In this document: piece after piece, positions 1 through 9,400 of the stretch | How the letters are laid out: each line of letters begins with the position of its first letter | How positions within the stretch are numbered: the first letter of the stretch is position 1 | From: Acidobacteriota bacterium | GTDB lineage: Bacteria > Acidobacteriota > Terriglobia > Acidiferrales > UBA7541 | Direction: 5' to 3' | DNA: 47,762 bases | NCBI GenBank assembly: GCA_013289695.1 | Contig: JABCZK010000038.1 | Coordinates: 1-47,762, forward strand | Notes under the pieces: generated by a model | What the model saw: only the letters and a program-made list of their open reading frames with translations | Databases searched by the model: none | What the model was told of the DNA's origin: nothing | Made by a program: the position numbers and the translations under genes

Positions 1-579
1 GCTTCAAACGACACCTCGCGGTGTCATCTGCAAGACTCGGGGCCAAGATGGAGTCGCTGTCTCCCTTCTTGTAGGACTCTTTCATTCCCTACAGCATGCC
101 GGTTTATCCCGGCGCTTACCCTGATTATCGCAGCATTTACCGGCAACTGACTCTCGGTTTCCGGTTACGCTTACCAGGCAAGTGAAATTCAATCGATAAA
201 CACAAGGGCGTTTCTCATTCCTAATCGCATCATCCCACCGATAAGCGCGGCGCCAGTGATGATTGCCTGTTGCCCTGCAATGAGGAGCGCCTTGCGTCAG
301 GCCTGGTGTTTACATCATCAGGAGGGATCGATCCGCGCAGGTACGCCCGTGATCTGCCGTAAGACCCTCACGCTGCGAACGCGTTCAACCCTTACGTAGC
401 GAATCAGACGCTGTTTGCTGATCGGATTTTCTTGGCTCATGCCGCGAGCTTACGGCAGACTTTTTATTTTGCAAGATGGAAATTCAGAGGGTTTCTTCAC
501 AGCTTCAGCTTCGAGTTTCCGGTCACCCAACAGGAATTGAGCATGACTCGCCCGCCGCTGTCTTGCCTACCTCTCGTGT
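1..579. other. No recognised gene; window edge
   Basis: I see no recognisable gene here. A 40-codon minus-strand reading frame (ATG at 440, stop at 318-320, beginning MSQENPISKQ) and a 29-codon plus-strand frame from about position 95 exist. Neither resembles a family I know and neither has a convincing ribosome binding site. The stretch lies upstream of two small minus-strand genes in what looks like a decayed island. Confidence 0.4.
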
Positions 580-1020
580 TTATTGGCATTCAAGTGCTCG
601 ACTAATGAGGCGGCGCGCTACGGCGTCTAGCCGTAGATCGGCTGGCATAGCCTCGCCGCGTTCTGTGTCTTCTTCTTGTCCTCGATCTTTTCTGGGCCGA
701 TACGGAACGATGAAATAAGCACCATCGCGCTTCGAGAGTTTCCAGCTCTTGGCGACCTTGTCGAAGCTCGAATCCGATTTAACCTTGGCGTATTTCAATA
801 ATGGGTTTTTAGGGAAATTAGCGCGCGACGGTGTAGGTACAGATGGGTTTCCGCGACTGATCGTCCGTATCAATGCCTGCTCGACCGCAGCGTGGTCGCA
901 CAGATCAACCACCTCCACCGGTTCGATGCCTATGTAAAAGCCAGCCTCCGTTCTCGCCATCGTAGGAACGAAAACCTGTTCCTTAAACACGAAGATAAGC
1001 CAGAATCCGTCTTCGAGCAT
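580..1020 (-). CDS. Hypothetical protein, 146 aa
   Basis: The protein begins MLEDGFWLIFVFKEQVF and is not a family I can name. The first half is hydrophobic/acidic and globular in composition (IGIEPVEVVDLCDHAAVEQA). The C-terminal third is rich in Arg and Glu (RPRKDRGQEEDTERGE). No signal peptide, membrane span or catalytic motif is visible. A GAGG lies about ten bases before the ATG. I call it over the overlapping plus-strand frames because its composition is protein-like and the family-like pattern in the middle (ANFPKNPLLKYAKVKSDSSF) is not low complexity. It sits in the same orientation as the next small gene and may be island cargo. An immunity-like or regulatory role would be a guess. 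Confidence 0.5.
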   Translation of the reverse strand: MLEDGFWLIFVFKEQVFVPTMARTEAGFYIGIEPVEVVDLCDHAAVEQALIRTISRGNPSVPTPSRANFPKNPLLKYAKVKSDSSFDKVAKSWKLSKRDGAYFIVPYRPRKDRGQEEDTERGEAMPADLRLDAVARRLISRALECQ

Positions 1021-1160
1021 CCCGCTTCAACCTCGCCTGAATGACAGCAACTTTAACACTCTGTTGTGACGCCTGTGCTGCGAAACGGCTCCCGGAATAC
1101 CGGTGTGTTAGGCAAAGCCTGGTAAACCTCTAATCGGAAACGACTGGGGTACAGCCGACG

Positions 1161-1403
1161 CTAAACCAGCTTCCAGCCCATCTCTTCCTTGAGGTCTTGG
1201 AAACACGTGGAACATATCGAGCGGGAGCTATCGTCGGTGACGTAGCCCTCTGTCAGCACGTCTGGCGGGCCGGACTCCATGAACTTGGCCCAGCATCCTT
1301 CGCAGTGGTCATGGTCCCTATCCTCGCGGGCGTGCTTGTACTTTCTAAATCGCAAGACTGCTCCACGTGTCCACTTTGCGTTTTCGATGCGCCAATCAGC
1401 CAT
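1161..1403 (-). CDS. Small Cys-paired hypothetical protein (CxxC...CxxC)
   Basis: This is an 80-residue protein starting MADWRIENAKW. It has two cysteine pairs, CEGC near residue 36 and CSTC near residue 63, preceded by a DHDH motif, so it is probably a small zinc-binding fold. Proteins with the pattern DHDHCxxCWAKF, then a second Cys pair, then a C-terminal EEMGW are common as unnamed bacterial orphans, so this is a known family shape without a known job. The frame stays open upstream to an ATG at 1454. I prefer the internal ATG at 1403 because the family-like sequence starts there, but neither start has a strong Shine-Dalgarno. The start of the lyase fragment on the other strand overlaps the upstream part. 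Confidence 0.55.
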   Translation of the reverse strand: MADWRIENAKWTRGAVLRFRKYKHAREDRDHDHCEGCWAKFMESGPPDVLTEGYVTDDSSRSICSTCFQDLKEEMGWKLV

Positions 1404-1464
1404 GGGCTCAAAGCTACCACGGAACTGCTCTCCCGAAGTCAGTGCCCGCAGCATTTACCGGAGA

Positions 1465-2058
1465 AATAAAGTGTTGCTTCACGCTGCGGTTCCGGTCCTC
1501 GCTCCCTGGACGCATCTATTCGACCACCTCATTTACGGGGAAGCGGATGGGCCCGCTGCTGGATGTGTCAACAACCGTGACCCGGACAGCCAGAGCAGCC
1601 TTGCCAATCATCACGACTACCAGAGGACGAATGCGGCGCCCGGCGAAATCGCCGACCGTTTTCGGAATGCCGACCCCGCAAAAGGCATCGGCTATCCGAT
1701 GTTCACCCTGGAACGTCTGTTCGACACGGCAGAGCTTATGCGCAACGCCGCATTCGATCCCTACAACTACAGGGGGGAGCATCACCAATCGATCGAGATG
1801 GCAACGGAATATTACGCCTGCTTCGCCTGGGGCGCCGGTTTCTACCAGCCGGTCACGGCGGAGAATTCCAGCTCTTGCCCGAACGCCGCGCAGTATTACG
1901 GAAGATTGGTGAACGGCGTCGATCGCATGCTGCTCATTGGTGCGGAAAGATTTTCCGGGAACGCAGCGCTTACGGGGCTGGAAGTGAGTGCGCGAGAGGC
2001 GGCGTCAACCGGAGCGTTTTCGACCGACGCTATTCTCTTTGGCAAGTGGCGTGATTAG
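1465..2058 (+). pseudogene. 3' fragment of an alginate-lyase-like gene
   Basis: The translated C-terminal about 195 residues read like the end of an alginate-lyase-family (PF05426-like) secreted protein. Recognisable blocks are GIGYPMFTLERLFDTAELMR, HHQSIEMATEYYACFAWG, GFYQPVTAENSSSCPNAAQY and the terminal STDAILFGKWRD. The upstream open frame back to 1279 is only antisense to the minus-strand Cys-pair gene. No signal peptide, no conserved N-terminal half and no start with a ribosome binding site can be found. A full-length member would be several hundred residues, so I read this as a truncated remnant, consistent with decay of an island. The exact left break is uncertain; homology-like sequence is clearest from about 1640 onward. 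Confidence 0.6.
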
Positions 2059-2316
2059 TTGAGATGGCGCTGGATTTTTCGACCCACAATCCAACCCACA
2101 ATTTAAGATATCTTGTCTGACTTACGCTGGGCGGGCAGTCCCTGCGGTCTTGTAAGTTCACCCTGCCCTCTGACCGCAACAGGCTCCAGCCACCAGGCGT
2201 AGTCAGGCGCCGCCCCGCTCCAGAAACGGGGTCATGGGAAATTTGTGTCGCTCGCCTTTCCACTTAGACGATCAATAATCGGACATCTCGGGTTACGCGA
2301 CTGCTCGTATCGCCGA
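2059..2316. other. Intergenic, no gene seen
   Basis: This 258-bp stretch lies between the lyase remnant and the convergent end of the alcohol dehydrogenase gene. It contains an AT-rich near-repeat (CCCACAATCCAACCCACAATT, two overlapping CCCACAAT/CCCACAAT-like units at about 2082-2103) but no coding sequence I can support. Confidence 0.35.
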
Positions 2317-3303
2317 TTACATTGTGAGGACGGCGCGGAACCGGGCCCTGCCCTCCGCAACGCGTTCGTAGGCCTTGGCGGCCTCCGCCAATGGGTAAGT
2401 CTCGACGATCGTTTTGACTTTCCCTTTCGCCACGAAATCAAGAGCTTCGTAGAGATATTCTGGGCCGTTCTGCTGGCTGCCGATGATGCGGATGCGCTTC
2501 ATGATGAGATCCATCAGTGAGACGGAAAGTGGCTCCGCGTCCGCACCCATAGCGATCAGCCGGCCGTCTGGCCGTAATCCCTGAATGCTGTCCACCATGG
2601 ACTTCGTCGAATTGGAAGTGCTGAGGATAATGTCGGCACCACCGGCTGCCGCAAGGCTCTTTCCGTCTCGCACAATTTCATCGGCGCCGAGCTCGCGGAT
2701 CAACTTGTCTTTGTCCGGGGAGTGGGAAATAGCGATGGTCTCAAAGCCCGCTGCCTTCGCGTATTGCACTGCGAGGTGTCCGAGGCCGCCGATTCCAAGC
2801 ACGGCCACGCGCTCGTGCGGCTGGGGATCGGCCCAGCGCAGCCCGCTGTAGACCGTATAGCCCGCGCAGAAGATCGGCGCGGCTTGCTCGTAGGAAACCG
2901 TGTCGGGAATCAGATACGTTGCATCGCTATTCATCAGCATGTACTCGGCGTGTCCGCCTTGCGCCTCAATTCCCGTGCTCTTCATGTAAGGACAGAACAT
3001 TCTGCGACCACGCTGGCACCATTCGCAGCGCCCGCAGGTGGATTGAATCCAGGCCGTACCCACGCGGTCGCCCACCTTCCGCGTCGTGACGTCGGGAGCC
3101 ACGGCAACGATCTCGCCCACTGGCTCGTGGCCTAAGATTCGAGGAAATGGTCCGGGGAAGTGTCCGAGCGTCAGATGCACGTCGGTGTAGCAGATGCCGC
3201 TTGCATGCATTTTTACCAGCACCTGATTCGGTCCGGGTTGAGGCTGCGGAACGTCTTTGACCTGCCACGGACTGCTGACAGCGGGAACGACTGCAGCTTT
3301 CAT
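2317..3303 (-). CDS. Zinc-dependent alcohol dehydrogenase
   Basis: This is a 328-residue medium-chain dehydrogenase that oxidises alcohols or reduces aldehydes with NAD(P). The catalytic zinc ligands are readable as Cys38 (GICYTD), His59-Glu60 (ILGHEP) and Cys146 (IFCAGYT). The structural zinc lobe has the usual four cysteines at about 90, 93, 96 and 104 (CGRCEWCQRGRRMFC). The Rossmann glycine motif is GIGGLGHL around 170. The length is slightly short but normal for the AdhP-like group. The frame continues upstream to 3459, but the ATG at 3303 is preceded by a strong AGGAGG seven bases away and starts the family sequence (MKAAVVPAV), so I choose it. It lies alone on the minus strand next to recombinase remains and may be island cargo. 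Confidence 0.9.
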   Translation of the reverse strand: MKAAVVPAVSSPWQVKDVPQPQPGPNQVLVKMHASGICYTDVHLTLGHFPGPFPRILGHEPVGEIVAVAPDVTTRKVGDRVGTAWIQSTCGRCEWCQRGRRMFCPYMKSTGIEAQGGHAEYMLMNSDATYLIPDTVSYEQAAPIFCAGYTVYSGLRWADPQPHERVAVLGIGGLGHLAVQYAKAAGFETIAISHSPDKDKLIRELGADEIVRDGKSLAAAGGADIILSTSNSTKSMVDSIQGLRPDGRLIAMGADAEPLSVSLMDLIMKRIRIIGSQQNGPEYLYEALDFVAKGKVKTIVETYPLAEAAKAYERVAEGRARFRAVLTM

Positions 3304-3458
3304 AACAGTTCCTCCTAACCCAGTTCGATGCGAGAGGATTCGAGGTCGATGCATGCGCTTGGGCGCCCGAATCGCCAAGCGCACACCAGGTGTTGAGATT
3401 GACGGCAAATTGTCGGCCACCGACACGTAATGGCCTAGGTAAACGCCGTTACAGCACA

Positions 3459-3599
3459 TCTCTGGAAGTTTACACGCATGCCAGTGGGGGTGCCCAGAGA
3501 GACGCTGTGAACATGCTCGCCGTCCAATTGTTCCCGAATGTTCCCAATTTGGAGAATTGGGAGAAAACCGCGCAGGAAGAAACTCAGCTAGTTCAGTGA
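3459..3599 (+). pseudogene. C-terminal remnant of a tyrosine recombinase
   Basis: The last about 46 codons before the TGA at 3597-3599 read SLEVYTHA...QRDAVNMLA...LFPNVPN. This is the tail of a phage-type integrase: the catalytic-tyrosine segment YTHA followed by the usual C-terminal helix. The upstream catalytic domain is absent; the region before it is instead the leader of the divergent alcohol dehydrogenase. The stop is only five bases from the CCA end of tRNA-Pro, the classic arrangement in which an integrase gene abuts its tRNA attachment site. I infer an old integration event whose recombinase has largely been lost. Confidence 0.6.
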
Positions 3600-3604
3600 G
3601 TTAG

Positions 3605-3681
3605 TGGTCGGGGCGCGCGGATTTGAACCGCGGACCTCCTGCGCCCAAGGCAGGCGCGCTACCAGGCTGCGCTACGCCCCG
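3605..3681 (-). tRNA. tRNA-Pro (anticodon TGG)
   Basis: Read on the minus strand, the sequence folds as a standard cloverleaf. The acceptor CGGGGCG pairs with CGCCCCG, the D arm is GCGC...GCGC, the anticodon stem is CCTGC/GCAGG around the loop CTTGGGC (anticodon TGG), and the T arm is CGCGG/CCGCG around TTCAAAT. Discriminator A and an encoded CCA (3605-3607) follow. Its 3' end faces the recombinase remnant, so it is a likely attachment site. Confidence 0.95.
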
Positions 3682-4046
3682 ACAAGTACGACGGGTTATT
3701 CTACCGTAAGTTGCGCAATTGTCCTCAAGCGAGGCGACATCGCTGATCCGTGTAAGCAATCGGGTTCGGTGAATTGGTGCGAATTTACGGAAAGCGCGGG
3801 CGACCGGCGCGATTGAATCGCTGAAAAATGGGGCTTGCGAAACGCAGGTGAGTTTTTTCTAACAATGGCAGCGGCGCGCATTGTTCCGTTCGGTGCGCCG
3901 CGGGCGCCGAAATGCCAGAAAAACTAGCGATTAGAAAAAGTTATCTCGACGTGGCGCGGACTTTGAGACGTAGGAGTGATCTGCAGGAAAAAACACCGCA
4001 ACAAAAATCCTGCGGGTGACGAAGCCGGCGACTTTCTGTGGCAAAG
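3682..4046. other. Intergenic, no gene seen
   Basis: About 365 bp upstream of tRNA-Pro and downstream of the Gly-rich protein gene. It should hold the tRNA promoter, but I do not see a clear -35/-10 pair. Small open frames here overlap the tRNA and have no family resemblance. Confidence 0.4.
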
Positions 4047-5852
4047 TTACGGCGATGCAGGCTCCGGTTTCAGGGATTGTTTGCTGGGAGTTTGCAGTTT
4101 GTCGGGGCGGGCAAATGCGTAAATTCCCGCGGGATCGGAAACCAGCAGGATGCGATCGGGCTCAACCAAAATTCCCACTGGCTGCAGCGCGGCGCCTTGC
4201 GGGGTGGCCACGCGGTAAGTATCCAGCAGATTTCCATCGCGGTCGAAGCGCAACAGCATGTCGCCGATCGCGGCCCATACTTGTTGGCTCGTGCGATCCA
4301 CACCCAAGGCCCTTATCACCGGCTTGACGGTCGCATCCCGCTCGCGCTCGGTGAACTTCACGACTCCCGCAAAACTGTTCAGCCCCTCCTGCCGGAATCC
4401 GTGGCCGAAACGCTCACCGTACTCACCGTGTCCGGCGCCGGGGCTTTCCACTCCGCCGCCTCCCGCAGGTCCGCCGACATGGCCCCCGCCAAAACCTCCC
4501 GCGCCGGCCGCCGCGCCTGCGCCTTCTGCTACTCCCGCGCCTTCGGCGCCCAAAGAATGATGTTCAAATCCACCGCCGAATCCACCGGGTCCGCCGAATC
4601 CAGGGAAAGCTCCCGGACCAAAAATTCCGGGCGCGCCGTAGCCTCCACCCAATCCCCCCACGCCGAGCAGCGCGTTGAAGTCCGGAGTGCTGCTGGAGCT
4701 CGAGTTGGACGAGGCGCTGTTGTTGCTGTTCGCCGATAGTGAGCCGCTGAGGTCGGAGTCGTCTGCCGAACCCGGCGCGCTGCTCGTCATACCGTCCGTC
4801 GCCGCATTGCTATCGCTGGCGCCACTATTCGCCGTGCCTGCGGAACTTGGCGCGGCGCCTCCGGCGCCGCTAGGCGCCGCGGAACCGCCGCGACGGCCGC
4901 CTCCGCCATGGCCGCCATTCGCCGTGAATGCCGGGCCGCCGCCCCCGACAGAGTACATGCTCCCGAAGGAAAACATTTCGCCCGGCGCGGCCATGCCTGA
5001 AACACGCATGCCCAGTTGCACCTGGGAATTATCGTGGCTGATATCTGGAATCAAATCCTTCGCGGAAACTTCCGCTTCGTAGCCGGCATAGCCGAAGCGA
5101 TCGTATTTTCGAAATTTGGGATCCTTCAGCGAAGTGAACGCGAAATAAATATCGCCCGGCGCGCCACTATAGAGCTTTCCGATATCCATGGCGTAGGCCG
5201 GAGGAGCGCTCGTCGAGTAGCCCGCCGCATAACCTGCCGTGGAATCCGCGGACGCGCTAATCGCCGGCACCGTGAGCTGGCTTGGATCGCTCACCGCATC
5301 GGCAATGTTACCAAAGCTGCGCAACAATTTGCCGTGCTCGTTCATCACGCGCACCAGATGGTCGCTGCGCAGCGTGACCACCGCGAATTCGCCGCCTGCC
5401 AACGCGACCACGGACATCGGCGCGTTTACCGGGACGCTGGCTTCCAGCGCGCCGGTTGCCGAAAAAATCTTCACCGCGTTGGCGCCGCGATCGGCAACGA
5501 ATATTCGGCCGGAGACAGCGTCCCGATCGAAATCCACTGCGTACTTCATTTCTGTGTTGACGGCCTGAGCGCTGGGAATTTGTCCGATGCGCTTGCCGTC
5601 CGCGCTGTAAATCCAGATGACGCTAGCCGGGGCCGCCAGCACATAATAATGACCAGCCGCATCGCGTTCGATGGCTTCCGCGCCGCGCCCCACGTCTGGA
5701 AATACCCTGCCGCGTGCGTGCAGCACGGTTTGCACGCCTTGGGCTTGCGCCGGACGGCCCACGCCGCCGAATACGAGCGCGATCGCGCATGCCAGGACGG
5801 CCGTTACGGAACTGTATCTCTTCGTTAAACTAAGATTTATCAACCGCTCCAT
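4047..5852 (-). CDS. Secreted Gly-rich protein with beta-propeller-like repeats
   Basis: This protein of about 600 residues has a signal peptide (hydrophobic core VTAVLACAIALVFGGV, cleavage after AQA near residue 38). Residues about 40-180 contain repeats such as IWIYSADGKRIGQI, RIFVADRGANAVKIF and RVMNEHGKLLRSFG, the style of NHL/six-bladed beta-propeller repeats. A final pair of blades (LRFDRDGNLLDTY, ILLVSDPAGIYAF) sits at the C terminus. Between them lies a long insert of Ser, Asn and very many Gly residues (about 310-480). Function is unknown; a surface binding or scaffolding role is inference. Both GTG 5855 and ATG 5852 follow a GGAG; I use the ATG. It is divergent from the TonB receptor gene, which has a comparable Gly-rich stretch. 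Confidence 0.75.
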   Translation of the reverse strand: MERLINLSLTKRYSSVTAVLACAIALVFGGVGRPAQAQGVQTVLHARGRVFPDVGRGAEAIERDAAGHYYVLAAPASVIWIYSADGKRIGQIPSAQAVNTEMKYAVDFDRDAVSGRIFVADRGANAVKIFSATGALEASVPVNAPMSVVALAGGEFAVVTLRSDHLVRVMNEHGKLLRSFGNIADAVSDPSQLTVPAISASADSTAGYAAGYSTSAPPAYAMDIGKLYSGAPGDIYFAFTSLKDPKFRKYDRFGYAGYEAEVSAKDLIPDISHDNSQVQLGMRVSGMAAPGEMFSFGSMYSVGGGGPAFTANGGHGGGGRRGGSAAPSGAGGAAPSSAGTANSGASDSNAATDGMTSSAPGSADDSDLSGSLSANSNNSASSNSSSSSTPDFNALLGVGGLGGGYGAPGIFGPGAFPGFGGPGGFGGGFEHHSLGAEGAGVAEGAGAAAGAGGFGGGHVGGPAGGGGVESPGAGHGEYGERFGHGFRQEGLNSFAGVVKFTERERDATVKPVIRALGVDRTSQQVWAAIGDMLLRFDRDGNLLDTYRVATPQGAALQPVGILVEPDRILLVSDPAGIYAFARPDKLQTPSKQSLKPEPASP

Positions 5853-5855
5853 CAC

Positions 5856-6340
5856 CCGTATTTCTCCGCGATTTTTGCCAAACAGATGCAGTCAGAATTT
5901 AAATAGGTTGCCATCAGCGCTCATAATTTCCTCACTGATGTTGCTTCCCTGCAGCTGTACCGCGCTGTCTTTTCCCTAGTTCCGGTTTTCGCTCAAAAAA
6001 GTTCCGCAATCTCTTGAGATTAGCTTCCTGGCTCCCGTCCCGGCGTAGTTGCGGACGCTTGCGCCCTGCCGCCATCCGGGGAATTTGGAACTCTCGCGCC
6101 ATTGAAACTGAATTACTGAGCCGCGCGGGAATTTAGATTTCATGAGTAATGGCACGATTTGGCCACTACAATTGCGGCATCTCCACGGTCCGGCTCGCCT
6201 GACGATAAGAAGCTGAAGGCTCGCGCTGCCGCGGCATGCGCGCGATGGAGTGGGATCGCCGGCGCAAGGAACTGCGGTGACGGATCGGCGTACCAACATT
6301 ACAGGCGCGTCGCATAAGCTTATCGGCTCGAGGGAACATC
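5856..6340. promoter_or_regulatory. Divergent intergenic region between two envelope genes
   Basis: Nearly 500 bp with no supportable gene, separating the minus-strand propeller protein and the plus-strand TonB receptor. It must carry promoters for both directions, but I cannot point to a convincing -35/-10 pair. Its right end runs into the hidden signal-peptide coding sequence of the receptor (6341-6403). Confidence 0.4.
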
Positions 6341-6403
6341 ATTTCTAATCGCCACCAAGGGAAGCTACTGGCGCTGTTTCTATTTTGGCTCGCCGGCGGA
6401 AAT

Positions 6404-9400
6404 GTGAATTGGGCGCAGCAGCCTGCCAGTGCGCCGCAGCTGGTCAACGGGATCGTTCGCACTCCGGAAGGCACACCGGTGCCGGCCGCTACAGTGCATC
6501 TGGTAAATACAGAAACGAATAAAGCCTGGCTAGGCTGGACCGACGAATCAGGCAAGTTCGAATTTCCGCAAATTCCCGCCGGGCCCTATCGCGTGGAAAC
6601 AAGCCAGCTGGGATTCGCGAACGCGTCATTGGTTGTGGAGATTCCGGTGGTGCCGCCCGGCCCCATTCCGATTGTGCTGCGCGTCGCGACTGTGGCGGAA
6701 CTGACAGCGAAACCCGAAGCAGCGCGTGCGCCGCGGAATCCGCGACCGGGGGGAGACGCCGGAAACACCAATGCGGCTGCGGGCGCAAACGCAGGCGCAG
6801 ATGCGGGCGGAGGTCGCAGGGGTGGCGGCGGACGAGGCCAAACTCCGGCGGGCGTGACCAACGCGATTCGCGCCGGGCTCGCCGGCGGTGGATTCGAACA
6901 GACCGACCTCACCGACGAAGGCGCCAGCGGCTCTGGCGGCGCAACAAACACTCCCGTAAATGAAGGAACGCAGATCGCGGCTGAGCTTCCCGCAGGCGCC
7001 GGTTCCAGCGCAACTTCCGATTCATTTTTATTGCAAGGAACGGTGGGCCAAGGTCTGGCGGGCAATGGCCCTGGAGGGTTTGGTCCTAACGGATTGGTAC
7101 CGAGTAATCCCGCTGGAGAGGGCGGACGCGGTGGACAAGGTCCGGGCGGAGGACGCGGTGGTGCTGGCGGACCCGGAGGAGGACCGGGCGGCGCAGGCGG
7201 CTTTGGCGGACCCGGTGGCGGCGGAATGTTTGGCGGCTCTGCTGGGGGAGGAGGAGGCGGTAGTGGTGGCGGAATGTTTGGCGGTGGCGGAAGATTAAAT
7301 CGCCAGGCGGTGAATCGCATTCGCTTCAGTTTCTACGATCACTACGAGAATTCCGTGTGGGACGCCAAACCCTATTCGATTACCGGCAATCGGGTGCCCA
7401 AGCCTAGCCACTACGACGAACGCTTTGGCGGTAATGTGGGCGGGCCGCTGAAAATTCCGCACATTTATAATGGCAGCGACAAGACATTTTTCTTCGTCAA
7501 CTACCAGCACGAAACACAATCGAGCGCGCTGGACAATTATTCCACGGTCCCGACAGAGGCCGAACGCACCGGCAATTTCTGCGGCCTAGGAATTACGCTC
7601 TTCAATCCCTTTTCGAATTTCACCGGACCGCGCACACCGCTGGGCAATGGCTGCCAAGTTCCTACGATTAACACCGCCGCGGCCGGGCTGCTGGCTTTCT
7701 ACCCAATCCCGAATTTACCCGGCACGGTGCAGAATTATTTGCTGCAGACCACCGTGCCTGTGAACAGCGACACGTTGAACCTGCACGTGCTGCACACCAT
7801 CAATTCCAAGTTCAGCCTGAACGGCGGGTACAACCTGAATTCCCAGCGGCAGAATACCTTCGGAAATTTTTTGAACACGGCGGGCAATTCATCCACGCTA
7901 AGCCAGTCCGTGACGCTGGGCCTGGCGCACAATTGGACTTCGCACTTGGTCGAAACCACGCAGCTGAACTGGAGCCGCAGCCGCGCGCGCATCCTGAGCG
8001 ACAACTCTTTCGTGAACAACGTCGCGGGCGACTTGGGCATTACCGGCGTTTCCAGCGAGCCTCTCACCTTTGGCATTCCCCAGGTCAATTTCACCAGCTT
8101 CTCCGCGCTGAACGATCCCGTGCCGTCGCTGGTGCGCAACCAGACGCTGCGCCTGAGCGACAGTTGGAAATGGGTTCACGGGAAGCACACGCTGACGTTG
8201 GGTGGCGAAATGCGCCGCATCCAGCTGAATTCCGAAGCCAATCCGGTGCCGCGCGGGTCATTCACTTTTACCGGCGTGCTCACGTCGCAACTGACCGCGA
8301 CGGGACAACCCGTTCCCGCGACGCCGCAGAGCGAACCTATTTATGAGCTTGCTGATTTTCTGCTCGGCCTGCCCTACAGCACCACCGTGCAATTTGGCCC
8401 GAACATTTATCTGCGCAGCTGGGATTTTATCGGCTACGCGCAGGACGACTGGCGCATGACCAAGCAGTTTACGCTGCTCTACGGGCTGCGTTACGAAGCC
8501 GCGACACCGGCGGTGGACAAGTACAATCAGATCGCGAATCTGGATCTGAATTCCACGGCCACGGCAGTGGACGTGGTTACGCCCGGGGGCGTGGGAACTT
8601 TCAACGGCCCGTACCCGCGCGCACTGATCCACGGCGATTACGGAAATTGGGCGCCGCGCATTGGCTTCGCCTGGCTGCCGCGATGGATTAAACCGAAGAC
8701 CGTGATTCGCGGCGGGTATTCGATTTTCTACAACGTGGCGATTTACAATTCGCTGGCGCAGAAATATTTGTCGTATGAGCCGCCCTTCGCCACTTCCGAA
8801 AACCTGATCACTTCCGGCACGCAAACGCTGACCCTCGAGGACGGTTTCCCGAGCAACAGCACGATTACCAATCGCGGCGGCGTCAATCCTTTTTACAAGT
8901 ACGGCTACGCGCAGATCTGGACTCTGGGCACGGAGACATCCTTCTCGCAGAATTGGATTCTGGATTTGACTTACACCGGGACGAAGGGCACGGACCTGGA
9001 TTTATTGCGCGCACCGAATCGCGCGCCACTGGGCACCAGTCCACTGAACACGCAGAACTCGTTGCAAATTCCCGATGCCAACAGTTTTTACTTCGATCAA
9101 TCCGGCGCGAATTCGATTTACAACGCGCTGCAGGTGCGGTTGGTGCATCGCTTCACGCGCGGCGTTTCGTTTCAGGCATTCTACACATTCGCAAAATCGC
9201 TGGACAACGCCAGCACGATCGGCGGCACCTCGGCAGTGGTGGTGCAACAGGACGGCAACTTCGCCGCGGAGCGGGGACTTTCTTCCTTTGACGTCCGGCA
9301 CCAATTGCGTTTCTTGAATCTGTACGAGCTTCCCTTCGGCGAACATCACCGCCTTGCCACACATGGCTGGGCCGAACATGCCCTGAGCAACTGGCGGCTG

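Noticed and set aside
3383..3397. CCAGGTGTTGA near the alcohol dehydrogenase matching the dyad at 32406
   Set aside because: An 11-base match between two sites is expected many times by chance in a window of this size, and the dyad symmetry is not repeated there.
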